A stretch of DNA of 64,000 bases from Microbacterium phyllosphaerae. Its GTDB lineage: Bacteria; Actinomycetota; Actinomycetes; Actinomycetales; Microbacteriaceae. Shown in pieces: positions 35,411 to 46,300 of the stretch; the stretch's first letter is position 1, and every line of letters starts with the position of its first letter. A program made the translations under genes and the position numbers. The DNA lies in the NCBI RefSeq assembly GCF_017876435.1, contig NZ_JAGIOA010000001.1, positions 3,348,001-3,412,000 of the forward strand, written 5' to 3'. Below the pieces are notes generated by a model. That model saw only the letters and a list, made by a program, of their open reading frames with translations. It did no database searches and had not been told where the DNA came from.

Positions 35411-35439
35411 TCGGGCGGGGCGCTGTGCGCCCCGCCCGA
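35411..35439 (-). other. Strong hairpin in rplE-rpsH spacer (rpsN position)
   Basis: Perfect 13-bp stem (35411-35423 with 35427-35439, 3-nt loop), starting 6 nt past the rplE stop on the minus strand. No U-run follows (TCCCGTACAATTG). It lies where most bacteria have rpsN. Candidate attenuator, RNase site or S8-binding structure. Confidence 0.65.
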
Positions 35440-35445
35440 AACCGC

Positions 35446-36036
35446 TTACGCCTTGGCGTCTTCCGTACGGAAGGGGAAGCCGAGGTGACGCAGAAGTGCG
35501 CGACCTTCGTCGTCCGTCTTCGCGGTGGTGACGACAGTGATGTCGAAACCGCGAACCCGGTCGATCTTGTCCTGATCGATCTCGTGGAACACGCTCTGCT
35601 CCTGGAGACCGAAGGTGTAGTTGCCGTTGCCGTCGAACTGCTTGGCCGACAGACCGCGGAAGTCGCGGATGCGGGGCAGTGCGAGCGAGACGAGGCGGTC
35701 CAGGAACTCCCACGCACGGTCACCACGGAGGGTGACGTGTGCGCCGATGGCCTGGCCCTCACGCAGCTTGAACTGCGCGATCGACTTGCGAGCCTTCGTG
35801 ACGAGCGGCTTCTGACCGGTGATCTTGGTGAGATCGTCGATCGCGCCGTCGATCACCTTGCTGTCACGGGCCGCTTCACCGACACCGGTGTTCACGACGA
35901 CCTTGACCAGACCGGGGATCTGCATCACGTTGGTGTAGCCGAACTCATCCTGCAGCTTCTGCTGGATCTCGGCCTTGTACTTCGCCTTCAGGCGGGGCTG
36001 GATCTTGCCAGCCACCGCAGCGTCGGTGGTTGCCAT
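35446..36036 (-). CDS. rplE: 50S ribosomal protein L5
   Basis: 196 residues, 5S rRNA-binding protein of the central protuberance. Conserved [25 protein letters not shown]-like [20 protein letters not shown] and [25 protein letters not shown] overlap with rplX. Confidence 0.98.
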   Translation of the reverse strand: MATTDAAVAGKIQPRLKAKYKAEIQQKLQDEFGYTNVMQIPGLVKVVVNTGVGEAARDSKVIDGAIDDLTKITGQKPLVTKARKSIAQFKLREGQAIGAHVTLRGDRAWEFLDRLVSLALPRIRDFRGLSAKQFDGNGNYTFGLQEQSVFHEIDQDKIDRVRGFDITVVTTAKTDDEGRALLRHLGFPFRTEDAKA

Positions 36037-36395
36037 CAGAGGTCCTTACCTGACTTCTTCGCGTACCGCACACGGACGGTGCGCTTGACGCCGTCCTTGG
36101 TCTGCTCCTCGACCCGGTGGCCGACCTTGGTCGGCTTCTTGGTCGAGGGGTCGACGAGTGCGACGTTCGAGATGTGGATGGAGGCCTCGACAGTCTCGAG
36201 GCCGCCCGTCTTGGTGCCACGCTGCGTCTGTCCGACGCGCGTGTGCTTGGTGACGTAGTTCACGCCTTCGACGATGATGCGGTTCTTCTCGGCCAGGATC
36301 TCGAGGACCTTGCCCTGCTTGCCGCGATCGCCGCCACGCTCCTGCGTGGCTCCGGTGATGACCTGAACCAGGTCACCCTTCTTGATCTTCGCCAT
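36036..36395 (-). CDS. rplX: 50S ribosomal protein L24
   Basis: 119 residues, KOW-domain assembly initiator of the 50S subunit ([40 protein letters not shown]). Three nt after rplN, coupled to rplE. Confidence 0.98.
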   Translation of the reverse strand: MAKIKKGDLVQVITGATQERGGDRGKQGKVLEILAEKNRIIVEGVNYVTKHTRVGQTQRGTKTGGLETVEASIHISNVALVDPSTKKPTKVGHRVEEQTKDGVKRTVRVRYAKKSGKDL

Positions 36396-36398
36396 GAC

Positions 36399-36767
36399 TT
36401 AAATAACCTCCGGCGCCAGCGAGACGATCTTCATGAACTTCTTGTCACGAAGCTCGCGACCGACCGGTCCGAAGATACGGGTGCCGCGGGGCTCCCCGTC
36501 GTTCTTCAGGATCACGGCGGCGTTCTCGTCGAACTTGATGTACGAGCCGTCGGGACGGCGCGTGGACTTGACCGTGCGGACGATGACGGCCTTGACCACA
36601 TCGCCCTTCTTGACGTTTCCGCCCGGGATCGCGTCCTTGACGGTCGCGACGATGGTGTCACCCAGACCGGCGTAACGACGACGCGAGCCGCCGAGAACAC
36701 GGATGGTGAGCAGCTCCTTCGCGCCGGTGTTGTCGGCGACCTTGAGGCGGGATTCCTGCTGGATCAC
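36399..36767 (-). CDS. rplN: 50S ribosomal protein L14
   Basis: 122 residues, very conserved ([40 protein letters not shown]). Sits at the subunit interface. Overlaps rpsQ by 4 nt, so S10 and spc clusters run together here without a visible promoter or terminator between rpsQ and rplN. Confidence 0.98.
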   Translation of the reverse strand: MIQQESRLKVADNTGAKELLTIRVLGGSRRRYAGLGDTIVATVKDAIPGGNVKKGDVVKAVIVRTVKSTRRPDGSYIKFDENAAVILKNDGEPRGTRIFGPVGRELRDKKFMKIVSLAPEVI

Positions 36768-37081
36768 TTGGCCTTCTCCAGAATCTCCACCAGACGCCAG
36801 CGCTTCGTGGCGCTGAGCGGGCGGGTCTCGTTGATCAGGACGAGGTCGCCGATGCCGGCGGAGTTCGCCTCATCGTGCGCCTTGACCTTCGAGGTGCGGC
36901 GGATGACCTTGCCGTAAAGCGGGTGCTTCACGCGGTCCTCGACCTCGACCACGATGGTCTTGTCCATCTTGTCGCTGATGACGTAGCCACGACGCGACTT
37001 GCGGTACCCACGGGCATCCGCATCGCGGACGTCGTGTGCGGCGTGCTCAGCCTCGACAGCGGCTTCCTTCTTGGTGGCCAT
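36764..37081 (-). CDS. rpsQ: 30S ribosomal protein S17
   Basis: 105 residues from ATG 37081 (a GTG one codon earlier is possible). The OB-fold core begins at ~28 ([20 protein letters not shown]) after an extra acidic N-terminus ([20 protein letters not shown]). E. coli S17 has 84 residues. Overlaps rpmC and rplN. Confidence 0.97.
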   Translation of the reverse strand: MATKKEAAVEAEHAAHDVRDADARGYRKSRRGYVISDKMDKTIVVEVEDRVKHPLYGKVIRRTSKVKAHDEANSAGIGDLVLINETRPLSATKRWRLVEILEKAK

Positions 37082-37398
37082 CACTCAGCCTCTTCCTTCA
37101 CGGCGTCGTCGGCGGAGTCCGCCTTCTTCGCCTTCGACTTGGTCGCCTTCTTGGCCGGAGCCTCGACGGGAGCGGGCGTCGCACGGATGCCCAGCTCGCG
37201 CTCGCGGATCACGGTGTACAGGCGCGCGATGTCGCGCTTGACCGCGCGGATGCGGCCGTGGCTCTCCAGCTGGCCGGTGGCCGACTGGAAACGGAGGTTG
37301 AACAGCTCCTCCTTGGCCTTACGCAGCTCCTCAACGAGGCGCTGGTCTTCGAACGTGTCGAGCTCTGCCGGAGCGAGCTCCTTGGTGCCGATCGCCAT
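37081..37398 (-). CDS. rpmC: 50S ribosomal protein L29 with C-terminal tail
   Basis: 105 residues from ATG 37398 ([20 protein letters not shown]); the open frame upstream to 37545 overlaps rplP and is not used. The L29 helical hairpin is ~10-70; the last ~35 residues are a Lys/Ala then acidic tail ([20 protein letters not shown]). E. coli L29 has 63 residues. L29 is near the tunnel exit. Start shares a base with the rplP stop. Confidence 0.96.
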   Translation of the reverse strand: MAIGTKELAPAELDTFEDQRLVEELRKAKEELFNLRFQSATGQLESHGRIRAVKRDIARLYTVIRERELGIRATPAPVEAPAKKATKSKAKKADSADDAVKEEAE

Positions 37399-37817
37399 TA
37401 CGCGTCGCCCTCCTCGCGCTTGATGATGCGTGCCTTCAACGGCAGCTTGTGAATTGCTCGGGTCAGTGCCTCGCGAGCGAGCTCTTCGCTCACACCGGAG
37501 ACCTCGAAGAGGACGCGACCCGGCTTGACGTTGGCAACCCACCACTCGGGGGAACCCTTACCGGAACCCATGCGGGTCTCGGCAGGCTTCTTGGTGAGCG
37601 GACGGTCGGGGTAGATGTTGATCCACACCTTTCCGCCACGCTTGATGTGACGGGTGACCGCGATACGAGCGGACTCGATCTGACGGTTCGTCACGTAGGC
37701 AGGCGTGAGCGCCTGGATGCCGTAGTCACCGAAGGAGACCTTGGTGCCACCGGTCGCCTGGCCGCTACGGCCGGGGTGGTGCTGCTTACGGAACTTGACC
37801 TTGCGGGGAATAAGCAT
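37398..37817 (-). CDS. rplP: 50S ribosomal protein L16
   Basis: 139 residues ([40 protein letters not shown]). Contacts A-site tRNA in the 50S subunit. Coupled by single-base overlaps with rpsC and rpmC. Confidence 0.98.
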   Translation of the reverse strand: MLIPRKVKFRKQHHPGRSGQATGGTKVSFGDYGIQALTPAYVTNRQIESARIAVTRHIKRGGKVWINIYPDRPLTKKPAETRMGSGKGSPEWWVANVKPGRVLFEVSGVSEELAREALTRAIHKLPLKARIIKREEGDA

Positions 37818-38572
37818 CAGGCAGACGCTCCTTCTGCGACAGGGGCCTCGTTGCGCGGCGCGCGGCGGCGGTCGCCACCACGGTCGTCACGACGGGACTT
37901 CGGTGCGTTGGCCTGCTCGCGGGCAAGCTCCTTGTTGGTCAGGTCGCCCTTGTAGATCCAGACCTTCACGCCGATGCGGCCGAAGGTGGTCTTCGCCTCG
38001 TAGAAGCCGTAGTCGATGTTCGCGCGCAGCGTGTGCAGCGGCACACGACCCTCGCGGTAGAACTCCGAACGGCTCATCTCGGCGCCGCCGAGGCGGCCGG
38101 AGACCTGGATGCGGATGCCCTTGGCGCCAGCGCGCTGCGCGCCCTGGAGACCCTTGCGCATCGCACGACGGAACGCCACACGAGCAGAGAGCTGCTCGGC
38201 GATGCCCTGCGCGACGAGCTGAGCGTCGGCCTCGGGGTTCTTGACCTCGAGGATGTTCAGCTGGATCTGCTTGCCCGAGAGCTTCTCGAGGTCGCCGCGG
38301 ATGCGCTCGGCCTCGGCGCCACGACGACCGATCACGATGCCCGGACGGGCGGTGTGGATGTCGACGCGGACGCGGTCACGGGTGCGCTCGATCTCGATGT
38401 TCGAGACACCGGCGCGGTCGAGCTGCGTCTTCAGCAGGTTGCGGATCTTGATGTCCTCGGCGACGTAGTCGGCGTAACGCTGACCCGGCTTCGTCGAGTC
38501 CGAGAACCAGCGCGACACGTGGTCCGTGGTGATGCCGAGGCGGAAGCCGTACGGGTTTACCTTCTGTCCCAT
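37817..38572 (-). CDS. rpsC: 30S ribosomal protein S3
   Basis: 251 residues. N-terminal region [22 protein letters not shown] domain with [20 protein letters not shown] (~60-80) and the C-terminal S3 domain; a charged tail with [20 protein letters not shown] ends the protein. Part of the mRNA entry helicase site. Coupled to rplV and rplP by one-base overlaps. Confidence 0.98.
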   Translation of the reverse strand: MGQKVNPYGFRLGITTDHVSRWFSDSTKPGQRYADYVAEDIKIRNLLKTQLDRAGVSNIEIERTRDRVRVDIHTARPGIVIGRRGAEAERIRGDLEKLSGKQIQLNILEVKNPEADAQLVAQGIAEQLSARVAFRRAMRKGLQGAQRAGAKGIRIQVSGRLGGAEMSRSEFYREGRVPLHTLRANIDYGFYEAKTTFGRIGVKVWIYKGDLTNKELAREQANAPKSRRDDRGGDRRRAPRNEAPVAEGASA

Positions 38573-38970
38573 TACTTGCTCGCCTTCTTGTTGCTGTCGC
38601 TCGCAGCAGCCGGGGCTGCGGCGGGCGTCGAGAGCACGACCGTGATGTGGCTCGTGCGCTTCTTGATCTGGAAAGCGCGACCCTGTGCACGGGGCTGGAA
38701 ACGCTTGAGCGTCGTGCCCTCGTCTACGTAGGCGTTAGCCACGTACAGGTCCTGCTCGTCGAGGTACTCGCCGTCACGATCCGCCTTGACCTGCGCGTTG
38801 GCCATGGCCGACGCGACAAGCTTGTAGATCGGCTCACTGGCGCTCTGCTGTGCGAACTTCAGGATCGCCAGAGCCTCCTGGGCCTGCTTGCCCTTGATGA
38901 GCGCGACGACACGACGAGCCTTCTGAGGGGTCACGCGGATGTGTCGCACGCGTGCGATGGACTCCACCAT
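38572..38970 (-). CDS. rplV: 50S ribosomal protein L22
   Basis: 132 residues from ATG 38970 ([20 protein letters not shown]), which has a GAGGAGAG ribosome-binding site; the frame to 39096 overlaps rpsS. The beta-hairpin that lines the exit tunnel is near 85-100 ([20 protein letters not shown]). Ends in a short Ala/Lys tail. Confidence 0.98.
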   Translation of the reverse strand: MVESIARVRHIRVTPQKARRVVALIKGKQAQEALAILKFAQQSASEPIYKLVASAMANAQVKADRDGEYLDEQDLYVANAYVDEGTTLKRFQPRAQGRAFQIKKRTSHITVVLSTPAAAPAAASDSNKKASK

Positions 38971-38995
38971 TTCTCTCTCCTCTATCGCCACCGCG

Positions 38996-39277
38996 TCAGC
39001 GGCGGCGGCCCTTCTTGTCGTCCTTCTCGTGGCCGCGGAAGGTGCGGGTGGGCGCGAACTCGCCCAGTTTGTGGCCGACCATGGTCTCGGACACAAACAC
39101 GGGGATGTGCTTGCGACCGTCGTGGACCGCGATCGTGTGACCCAGCATGGCCGGGATGATCATGGACCGGCGGGACCAGGTCTTGATGACGTTCTTGGTG
39201 CCGGCTTCGTTCTGCACGACCACCTTGCGAAGCAGGTGATCGTCGACGAAGGGGCCCTTCTTAAGACTGCGAGGCAT
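38996..39277 (-). CDS. rpsS: 30S ribosomal protein S19
   Basis: 93 residues ([60 protein letters not shown]). 30S head protein. 12 nt after rplB, 25 nt before rplV. Confidence 0.98.
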   Translation of the reverse strand: MPRSLKKGPFVDDHLLRKVVVQNEAGTKNVIKTWSRRSMIIPAMLGHTIAVHDGRKHIPVFVSETMVGHKLGEFAPTRTFRGHEKDDKKGRRR

Positions 39278-39289
39278 CTTCTCTTACTC

Positions 39290-40129
39290 CTACTTACGCT
39301 TCTTGCCGGCGTTACGACGACGCACGATGTACTTGTCGCTTTCCTTGTTGGCGTGACGGGTACGACCCTCAGCCTGACCCCACGGGGAGACGGGGTGACG
39401 TCCACCGGACGTCTTGCCCTCACCACCACCGTGCGGGTGGTCGACCGGGTTCATCGCGACACCACGCACGGTCGGGCGGACGCCCTTCCAGCGCATGCGG
39501 CCGGCCTTACCCCAGTTGATGTTCGACTGCTCGGCGTTTCCGACCTCGCCGATGGTCGCGCGGCAGCGCGCATCGACGTTGCGGATCTCGCCCGAGGGCA
39601 GACGCAGCTGAGCGAAGTTGCCATCCTTGGCGACGAGACGGACGGATGCACCGGCCGAACGTGCCATCTTCGCGCCGCCACCGGGGCGGAGCTCGATCGC
39701 GTGGATGACGGTACCCGTCGGGATGTTCTTCAGCGGGAGGTTGTTGCCCGGCTTGATGTCGGCACCGGCACCCGACTCGACGACGTCGCCCTGCTTCAGC
39801 TTCGCCGGCGCGAGGATGTAGCGCTTCTCGCCGTCGAAGTAGTGCAGCAGCGCGATGCGGGCCGTGCGGTTGGGGTCGTACTCGATGTGAGCGACACGGG
39901 CGTCCACGCCGTCCTTGTCATTGCGACGGAAGTCGATGACGCGGTACTGGCGCTTGTGGCCACCACCGATGTGACGGGTCGTGATGCGGCCCTGGTTGTT
40001 GCGACCACCGGTCTTCGAGAGCGGGCGCAGCAGCGACTTCTCCGGCGTCGATCGGGTGATCTCGGCGAAGTCAGCCACCGACGAGCCGCGACGGCCCGGG
40101 GTCGTGGGCTTGTACTTGCGAATAGCCAT
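39290..40129 (-). CDS. rplB: 50S ribosomal protein L2
   Basis: 279 residues, needed for peptidyl-transferase assembly. Conserved [20 protein letters not shown] start and [20 protein letters not shown] near 215-235, containing the functionally important His. Standard S10 operon position. Confidence 0.98.
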   Translation of the reverse strand: MAIRKYKPTTPGRRGSSVADFAEITRSTPEKSLLRPLSKTGGRNNQGRITTRHIGGGHKRQYRVIDFRRNDKDGVDARVAHIEYDPNRTARIALLHYFDGEKRYILAPAKLKQGDVVESGAGADIKPGNNLPLKNIPTGTVIHAIELRPGGGAKMARSAGASVRLVAKDGNFAQLRLPSGEIRNVDARCRATIGEVGNAEQSNINWGKAGRMRWKGVRPTVRGVAMNPVDHPHGGGEGKTSGGRHPVSPWGQAEGRTRHANKESDKYIVRRRNAGKKRK

Positions 40130-40149
40130 TATTGTCCTTATCCCCCGGA

Positions 40150-40473
40150 TCAGCCGATTGCCGTGAAGATGTCGATGGTGCCCGACTTCAGGGTCACGAT
40201 GGCGCGCTTGGTGTCCTTGCGCTTGCCGGTGCCGAAGCGGGTGCGACGAGCCTTGCCGACGCGGTTGAGGGTGTTGACCCCTGCGACCTTGACGCCGAAG
40301 ATCTTCTCGATGGCGAGCTTGATCTCGGTCTTCGAAGCGCGCGGGTCCACGAGGAAGGTGTACTTACCCTCGTCGATGAGACCGTAGCTCTTCTCGGACA
40401 CGACCGGCTTCAGGATGATGTCGCGCGGGTCCTTGTTCAGGGCCGTCTGGAGAACAGATGCCTGCTCGCTCAT
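40150..40473 (-). CDS. rplW: 50S ribosomal protein L23
   Basis: 107 residues; docking site for trigger factor and SRP at the tunnel exit ([40 protein letters not shown]). The ATG at 40473 overlaps the rplD stop by 4 nt. Confidence 0.97.
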   Translation of the reverse strand: MSEQASVLQTALNKDPRDIILKPVVSEKSYGLIDEGKYTFLVDPRASKTEIKLAIEKIFGVKVAGVNTLNRVGKARRTRFGTGKRKDTKRAIVTLKSGTIDIFTAIG

Positions 40474-41132
40474 GCGGAGACCTCCTGGTTGGCGCCGGAC
40501 TTGGAGGCGATGAAGCCCTCGAGCGCGGCCTGGGTGAAGACGATGTCGTCGGAGACGAGCACGTCGTATGCGTTGAGCTGGTCGAACGTCAGCACGTGCA
40601 GGTTCGACAGGTTGCGGATGCTCTTCAGCGTCACGTCGTCGTTGCGCTCGATCACGACGAGCACGTTCTTCGACGAGACGACGTTGGTGAGGAAGTTCAC
40701 CGCGGTCTTGGTCGAAGGCGTGCCGTCGATGCCGAAGGACTCGATGGCGTGGATGCGCTCACCGCGGAAGCGGTCGCTCAGCGCACCCAGGAGGGCGGCG
40801 GCGATCATCTTCTTGGGAGTGCGCTGCGAGTAGTCGCGCGGCTTGGGGCCGTGCACGATTCCACCACCGGTCATGTGCGGCGCGCGGATGGAGCCCTGAC
40901 GGGCGTTACCCGTGCCCTTCTGCTTGAAGGGCTTGCGGCCGGCACCCGAGACCTCACCGCGACGCTTGGTCGAGTGGGTTCCCTGGCGAGCCGCCGCGAG
41001 CTGCGCGACGACGACCTGGTGGATGAGCGGGATGTTCGTCTTGGCGTCGAACAGTGCGGCGGGGAGCTCGATCGAGCCAGCCTTCTTGCCGTCTGCCTTG
41101 AGGACGTCAAGCGCGAGAGTGGAGTCAGCCAT
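40470..41132 (-). CDS. rplD: 50S ribosomal protein L4
   Basis: 220 residues. The tunnel-lining loop is visible ([40 protein letters not shown]). In E. coli L4 also represses the S10 operon through the leader RNA; the long leader here could allow the same, but that is inference. Two nt after rplC. Confidence 0.98.
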   Translation of the reverse strand: MADSTLALDVLKADGKKAGSIELPAALFDAKTNIPLIHQVVVAQLAAARQGTHSTKRRGEVSGAGRKPFKQKGTGNARQGSIRAPHMTGGGIVHGPKPRDYSQRTPKKMIAAALLGALSDRFRGERIHAIESFGIDGTPSTKTAVNFLTNVVSSKNVLVVIERNDDVTLKSIRNLSNLHVLTFDQLNAYDVLVSDDIVFTQAALEGFIASKSGANQEVSA

Positions 41133-41134
41133 GA

Positions 41135-41794
41135 TCAGGCACCCTTCACTGCGTTGCGGACGTAGACGATGCGGCCACGAGCACCGGGGACGGCGCCCTT
41201 GACGAGCAGCAGACCCTTCTCGATGTCGATGGCGTGCACCGTGAGGTTGAGGACGGTCACGCGCTCGCCACCCATACGGCCGGCCATGCGCATGCCCTTG
41301 AAGACGCGGCTCGGAGTCGACGATGCGCCGATGGAGCCGGGCTTGCGGTGGTTGCGGTGCGAACCGTGCGATGCCGAGACGCCCTTGAAGTTGTGACGCT
41401 TCATGACACCGGCGAAGCCCTTGCCCTTGCTCGTGCCGACGACGTCGACGAGCTGGCCTGCTTCGAAGGTGCCGTCGACCGTGAGCTCCTGGCCCAGCGA
41501 GTAGTCAGCGGCATCCGCGGTGCGGATCTCGGTGACGTGACGACGCGGCGTGACGCCTGCAGCCTCGAAGTGAGCGGTCAGCGGCTTGTTCACCTTGCGC
41601 GGGTCGATCTGGCCGTACGCGATCTGCACGGCGTTGTAGCCGTCCTTCTCGGGGGTACGGATCTGCGTGACCACGTTCGAGGCGAGCTCGATGACGGTGA
41701 CGGGAACGAGCTTGCCGCTCTCGTTCCAGACCTGGGTCATGCCGAGCTTGGTGCCGAGCATGCCCTTGGAAACCTTGGAGTTGATGTCAACCAT
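41135..41794 (-). CDS. rplC: 50S ribosomal protein L3
   Basis: 219 residues from ATG 41794 ([20 protein letters not shown]); the frame continuing to 41965 overlaps rpsJ. Conserved [20 protein letters not shown] and [21 protein letters not shown]3 reaches the peptidyl-transferase centre. Eight nt after rpsJ. Confidence 0.98.
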   Translation of the reverse strand: MVDINSKVSKGMLGTKLGMTQVWNESGKLVPVTVIELASNVVTQIRTPEKDGYNAVQIAYGQIDPRKVNKPLTAHFEAAGVTPRRHVTEIRTADAADYSLGQELTVDGTFEAGQLVDVVGTSKGKGFAGVMKRHNFKGVSASHGSHRNHRKPGSIGASSTPSRVFKGMRMAGRMGGERVTVLNLTVHAIDIEKGLLLVKGAVPGARGRIVYVRNAVKGA

Positions 41795-41802
41795 GTCCGA
41801 CC

Positions 41803-42111
41803 TCAGAGCTTGATCTCGATGTTGACATCGGCAGGCAGGTCGAGACGCATCAGCGAGTCGACGGCCTTGGGCGTCGGGTCGACGATGTCGATCAGACGCT
41901 TGTGGGTGCGCATCTCGAAGTGCTCGCGGCTGTCCTTGTACTTGTGGGGCGACCGGATGACGCACACGACGTTCTTCTCGGTCGGAAGGGGCACGGGGCC
42001 GACGACGGTTGCGCCCGCACGGGTCACAGTGTCGACGATCTTGCGTGCGGACGTGTCGATGACCTCGTGGTCATACGACTTCAGGCGAATGCGGATCTTC
42101 TGTCCCGCCAT
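41803..42111 (-). CDS. rpsJ: 30S ribosomal protein S10
   Basis: 102 residues from ATG 42111 ([20 protein letters not shown]), first gene of the S10 operon; the upstream extension to 42258 has no family support. S10 (NusE) also works in transcription antitermination. A GAGAGAG ribosome-binding site precedes it. Confidence 0.98.
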   Translation of the reverse strand: MAGQKIRIRLKSYDHEVIDTSARKIVDTVTRAGATVVGPVPLPTEKNVVCVIRSPHKYKDSREHFEMRTHKRLIDIVDPTPKAVDSLMRLDLPADVNIEIKL

Positions 42112-42461
42112 TGTCTGCTCTCTCTCTTTAGGCGTCTTACCGACCTGGGCCGGGTGACCCAGGGGCATTGGACGCACGTCGGCGCTGTTCGCGCCTCGGC
42201 ACTCGAACGGCTCTCGCGAGTCGATCTGCTGCACCACTGTTCTGCTGTCATTCCGCACGCCTCTCAGCGAGCGGATGTCCGACCTCCACCGCGCACGGCG
42301 AAGCCCTCGTGATGAAGATGTCGGGATCGTTCTGCCACCCGCGGCCTAGGTCCCTGCGCGTCTGCGCCGCCTATGCACTGCCGTGATGGTGATCCGGCCA
42401 CGCTGAGCGCGCCGGAATGTCGAACCTGTCTATTCTGCCACGGCCGATTTCACTTGCGCAA
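42112..42461 (-). promoter_or_regulatory. S10 operon promoter candidate and long 5' leader
   Basis: On the minus strand TTGCGC (42461-42456), an 18-nt spacer and CAGAAT (42437-42432) form a promoter candidate, giving a leader of about 310 nt before rpsJ. Near its 3' end CCTGGG/CCCAGG (42144-42149 and 42158-42163) can form a hairpin. A long structured leader fits S10 autoregulation, though no known L4-responsive motif can be confirmed by eye. Confidence 0.45.
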
Positions 42462-42973
42462 ACCCGGGCGTGTCGCGCCGGCTGTGCATCCCCTGAGGGC
42501 ACGCCCCAGCCGTCGGATCGGCGCCTCTGATCGACGCCGCCGACGACCCCTCAGCGCGCTGAGGAGAGCGGGGCGAGGCATCCCCATGCCTCGCCCCGCT
42601 TGGGGAGGGCGTTCAGTGCGAGGGGGCACACCGAACGCGAGGAATCCGGCGTGAAGGGACGCCGAGATCCTCGTTCGAGGGCGCGGCGAAGCTGCCGCCG
42701 CGCGGGCGGGATGACGTCAGAGCGCACAGAGTGCGCGCGTCGCACGATGATCCCCAAAATCGTTCCCCAGTTTGACGCGGCGAACCGCGTGAGTTCGGGA
42801 AGTCGAACCCCTTCGACATCCCTGATCGCAAGTTCCCCAGGCGATCAGCACCATCCTACGCGACGAGTCCGGTGAAACGCGATACCGCCGGGCAGAATAC
42901 TTGGTTCCCGAGACAGCGGAACGGCGACTCCCCCTCACAGGGGAGCCGCCGCTCTCGATGCTGCCGGTGAGTG
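42462..42973. other. 512-bp intergenic region with hairpins and inverted repeat, no gene recognised
   Basis: No reading frame here has a ribosome-binding site or family resemblance. It contains two adjacent palindromes: CCTCAGCG/CGCTGAGG (42549-42564) and a perfect 14-bp stem with a 6-nt loop (42567-42580 with 42587-42600). An 8-bp inverted repeat CTGATCGC/GCGATCAG (42822-42829 and 42841-42848) and two copies of GTTCCCCAG (42762-42770 and 42832-42840) lie further right. A weaker hairpin at 42923-42950 follows the small-protein gene and may be its terminator. Confidence 0.6.
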
Positions 42974-43186
42974 CTATTCGTTGCCGACGGCCTTGTCGGC
43001 GCTGTCGCGGATCTCGTCGATCTTGTCCGCGGCGCCGGGGGCGAGCTTCTTCGCGAAGTCGGCGACCCCGTCGAGGACCTTGTCGCTGATGTCCTCGGCC
43101 TGCTCGCTCTTGACGGCCTCGGCGATCTTGTCCTTGTTCTGCTCGTAGAGATCCTTGCCCTTGTTGACGGTGTCCTCGATACCCAT
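42974..43186 (-). CDS. Small helical protein, MT0933/Rv0909-like (antitoxin-like)
   Basis: 70 residues from ATG 43186 (MGIEDTVNKGKDLYEQNKDK), with an AAGGGGG ribosome-binding site. It is acidic, Lys/Asp/Ala-rich and fully helical (DISDKVLDGVADFAKKLAPG, KIDEIRDSADKAVGNE), which resembles the MT0933/Rv0909 antitoxin-like family and, more loosely, CsbD-type stress proteins. No toxin gene is adjacent. Function unknown; an abundant stress-related protein is as likely as an antitoxin. Confidence 0.7.
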   Translation of the reverse strand: MGIEDTVNKGKDLYEQNKDKIAEAVKSEQAEDISDKVLDGVADFAKKLAPGAADKIDEIRDSADKAVGNE

Positions 43187-43273
43187 GCGGGCCCCCTTGT
43201 ATGCGATCAAATGCGGCGGATCCCCGACGCACGTACATTCTGCCCGCAACCGTGCGTCGACGGAAGAGACGCG

Positions 43274-43301
43274 AAAGGGGCGGTCATGAAGACCGCCCCT
43301 T
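43274..43301 (-). terminator. Terminator of the giant DUF11 gene
   Basis: Perfect 11-bp stem AAGGGGCGGTC/GACCGCCCCTT (43275-43285 with 43291-43301), loop ATGAA, starting 11 nt past the stop. On the minus strand the stem ends in CCCCUUU. Confidence 0.8.
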
Positions 43302-43312
43302 CCCCGTCGGCG

Positions 43313-46300
43313 CTACTCGGCGGCGACGGCTTCCCGTCGCCGGCGGTAGGCGAGGAACAGCCCTCCGGAGAGGAGCATCAGCAGTGCGACGACGAGCAGT
43401 CCCCACGCGGCCTCGGCTCCGGTCGTGGCGAGCGGATCAGCGGCCTTGACGTCGACCGTCGCGTCGTCGACGAGCTGTGCCTGATCGGTCTGCTCCGTCG
43501 GCGAATCCACGACGACGGCATTGGTGACCGACGGATACGCCTGCTCGCCGATTCGCACGCGCAGAGTGAGCGTGACCTCCTCATCGAGCGCGAGACCGTC
43601 CGCGAGCGTCCACGTCACGACACGGCCGTCGACCTGCACGCCCTCGTCGGGCGAGCTCTCGAACGTGAGCCCCGCGGGCAGGGCATCCGTGACGGTGACG
43701 GGACCGGGATCGGCGGTGGGGCCGTCGTTGCGCACGACGATCTCGTACTCGCCGACCTTGCCGACCTGGAAGGCGCCGACAGCCGTCTTGGTGACCACGA
43801 GCGCAGCGAGCCCTGGCACACTCACCGCATCGGACGCGCGGTTGTCGTCCGGCGTGCGATCAGGGTGCGCGTCGGTGATCTCCGAGGCCGTGACATCGGC
43901 CACGTTGACGACCTCGGAGTACGCCGAGACCAGAACACGGGTGTTCACGAGGAGCGCGGATGCGGACTCACCGGGCGCGAGCGACAGCGCGTAGCGCGCC
44001 GTCACGCGGGTGCCCGAGAGCGGATCCGCGGCGTCGACGGGCTCGACCGACTCGATCGCCCAGTCGTCTCCCACCATGTCGCCCGTGACCGTCGTGACCT
44101 CGAGCCCCGCGGGCACGACGTCGGTCACCACGATGCCGGTCGCCTCGGACGGTCCGCTGTTGCGCACCTCGAGGGTGAACGGCAGCAGGTCGCCGATGCG
44201 CACGGCATCCGCATCATGCGTCTTGGTGATCGCGAGGTCGACCTCGCGATCCACCGTCACGGCTGCCGTGTCGGTGTCGTTGTCGGAGTTCGAGTCGGGC
44301 GTGCCCGACGACACCGTGGCGGTGTTGGTGAGGGTGGCCCCGTGCACCACGGTCGGGTCGACGAGCACGTCGAACACGATCGCGGGCGCCGAGCCGCCAC
44401 TGACGATTCCCGCGTCTCCGGAGAGGAGCGTGAAGGTCACGGTCTGCGGGTCCGCGTCATCCACGACGGCCGTCCAGGCGTCCGTCGACGTACCCGCGAG
44501 AGCGGTGAAGCTGACGCCCTCGGGCAGTCGGTCGACGACCGTGATCGGACCGACCGCGTCGCTGTCTCCGAGGTCGGCGACCTCGATGCGGTAGCGGACG
44601 CTCTCGCCTGCCACTGCTGCGGAGACCTCCGCACCCTCGGTGTCGATCGCCGTCTTCGTGAGCTGGAGATCGGCATCCGTCGTCACGTCGATCACCGCGT
44701 CATCCGAATCCTCGTGCGGCGAGTCCGACCGGCTGTCCGACCACGACAGCGTCGCCGTGTTCGTCAGCTGCGTACCCGTCGGAACACCGGAGGCGACGAG
44801 CGCGACGACGGTGATGATGCTCTCACCCAGCGGGTGGTCCGCACGCAGGCAGCTCTCGCTCGCGTCGTCGCAGGTCCAGCCTTCACCGGCGATCGAGACC
44901 GCGCTGAGCCCGTCGGGCAGGACGTCGGTGACGAACGCGTCGGCGACCGAAGGGCCGTCGTTGCGCACCGTCAGCGTGTACTGCACCTCGGTACCCGCGA
45001 TCCACGGACCGTCGGCGACGACCTTCGTGATCGAGAGCTCGGCGAGCGTCACGATCTCGACGTCGGCCTCGGCGTGGTTGTTGGTCGGATCGAAGTCCTC
45101 GGGACCCGTCACGTCAGCCACGTTCACGAGATGCTGCGGGTGCACGTCCGCAGCGACCGCTGCGGTCACCTCGATCACGACCGTCGCGCCGGATGCGAGG
45201 GTCTCGCCCTCGGCCAGTGCGGACCATGCGATCGAGCGTCCTCCGTCCGTCACCGTCGCGTCGGCCGCGACAGCACCGGAACCGGCGACGTCGATGCTCG
45301 ACGAGACGTACGTCATCCCGGCCGGCAGGCGGTCGGTGATGTCGATCGGCGCGCTCGAGATGCTCGGGCCGTTGTTCGTGACGGTCAGCAGGAAGCGCGT
45401 CTGCGTCCCGGCCGTCACCTGGGGTGCGTCCGCACCGCCGACAGGAGCCCCGTCGCCATCGATCGCCTGCTTGACGATCGACAGGTCGGCCACCCGATCG
45501 GTCGCGGTGGTGTCGCCGTCACGCGGGGTGTTCGTCGAGTTCTCGGCCTCGGCCTGCACCCAGTTCACCACCTCGGAGCCGGGAGCCAGCGCCGAATCCA
45601 CGGCGTACGTCACGATGAACGACCGCGTGTTCTCCCCCGACGCCGCCGGAACGCTGCCCTCCACCGCGAAGGTGTCGTTCGCGCCCGGTCCCGCCGTGCG
45701 GGTCCAGGTGCCGTTCTCGTCCTGCGCCGAGGAGTAGGTGAGCATCGACGGCACCTCGTCGACGATGCGCACGTCCCTGGCATCCGCCGGTCCGTTGTTC
45801 GTCACGACCACGCGGTAGCTGACGGTCTCCCCCGCGGAGACGTCCGGCAGTGCCGCCCCGAACTGGGAGGCGTCCTTCCAGTCGTCTCCGTCGCGCACGA
45901 CGCGCGTCTTCGTGACCGCGAGTGTCGTGTCGTCGCCCGGCGTGACCGTGACCTCCGACGAGTTGTTGCCCGGGACGGGGTCTGTCGTCGCGCCGGGAGC
46001 GACGGATGCCGTGTTGCTGATCTCTCCGGCGGTCCACGACGAGTCGACCGTGCCGGTGAGCGACAGATCCTGCGCGGGCCCGACCGGCATCTGCGCGCCG
46101 ACGAAGGTCCAGGTGACCGTGTCGCCGGCGGCGGCCGGCCATCCGTCGGATGCCGTGGCGACCCAGGCCGTCAGGCCTGCGGACGGATCCCGCACGTCGC
46201 TGATCCCCGCGGGGATCGTGTCGGTCACCGTGATCCGGTCGGAGTCGGTGGAGACCGCGACAGACGGGCCGTTGTTCCGCACCTTGATGCTCCAGGTGAG

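Noticed and set aside
42717-43238. Possible larger protein upstream of the S10 operon
   Set aside because: Frame consists of an out-of-frame reading of the small antitoxin-like gene plus non-coding DNA; no family signal.
43187-43312. Toxin gene partnering the small antitoxin-like protein
   Set aside because: The 126-nt gap contains only the DUF11 terminator and the small gene's ribosome-binding site; no toxin-sized frame lies on either side.
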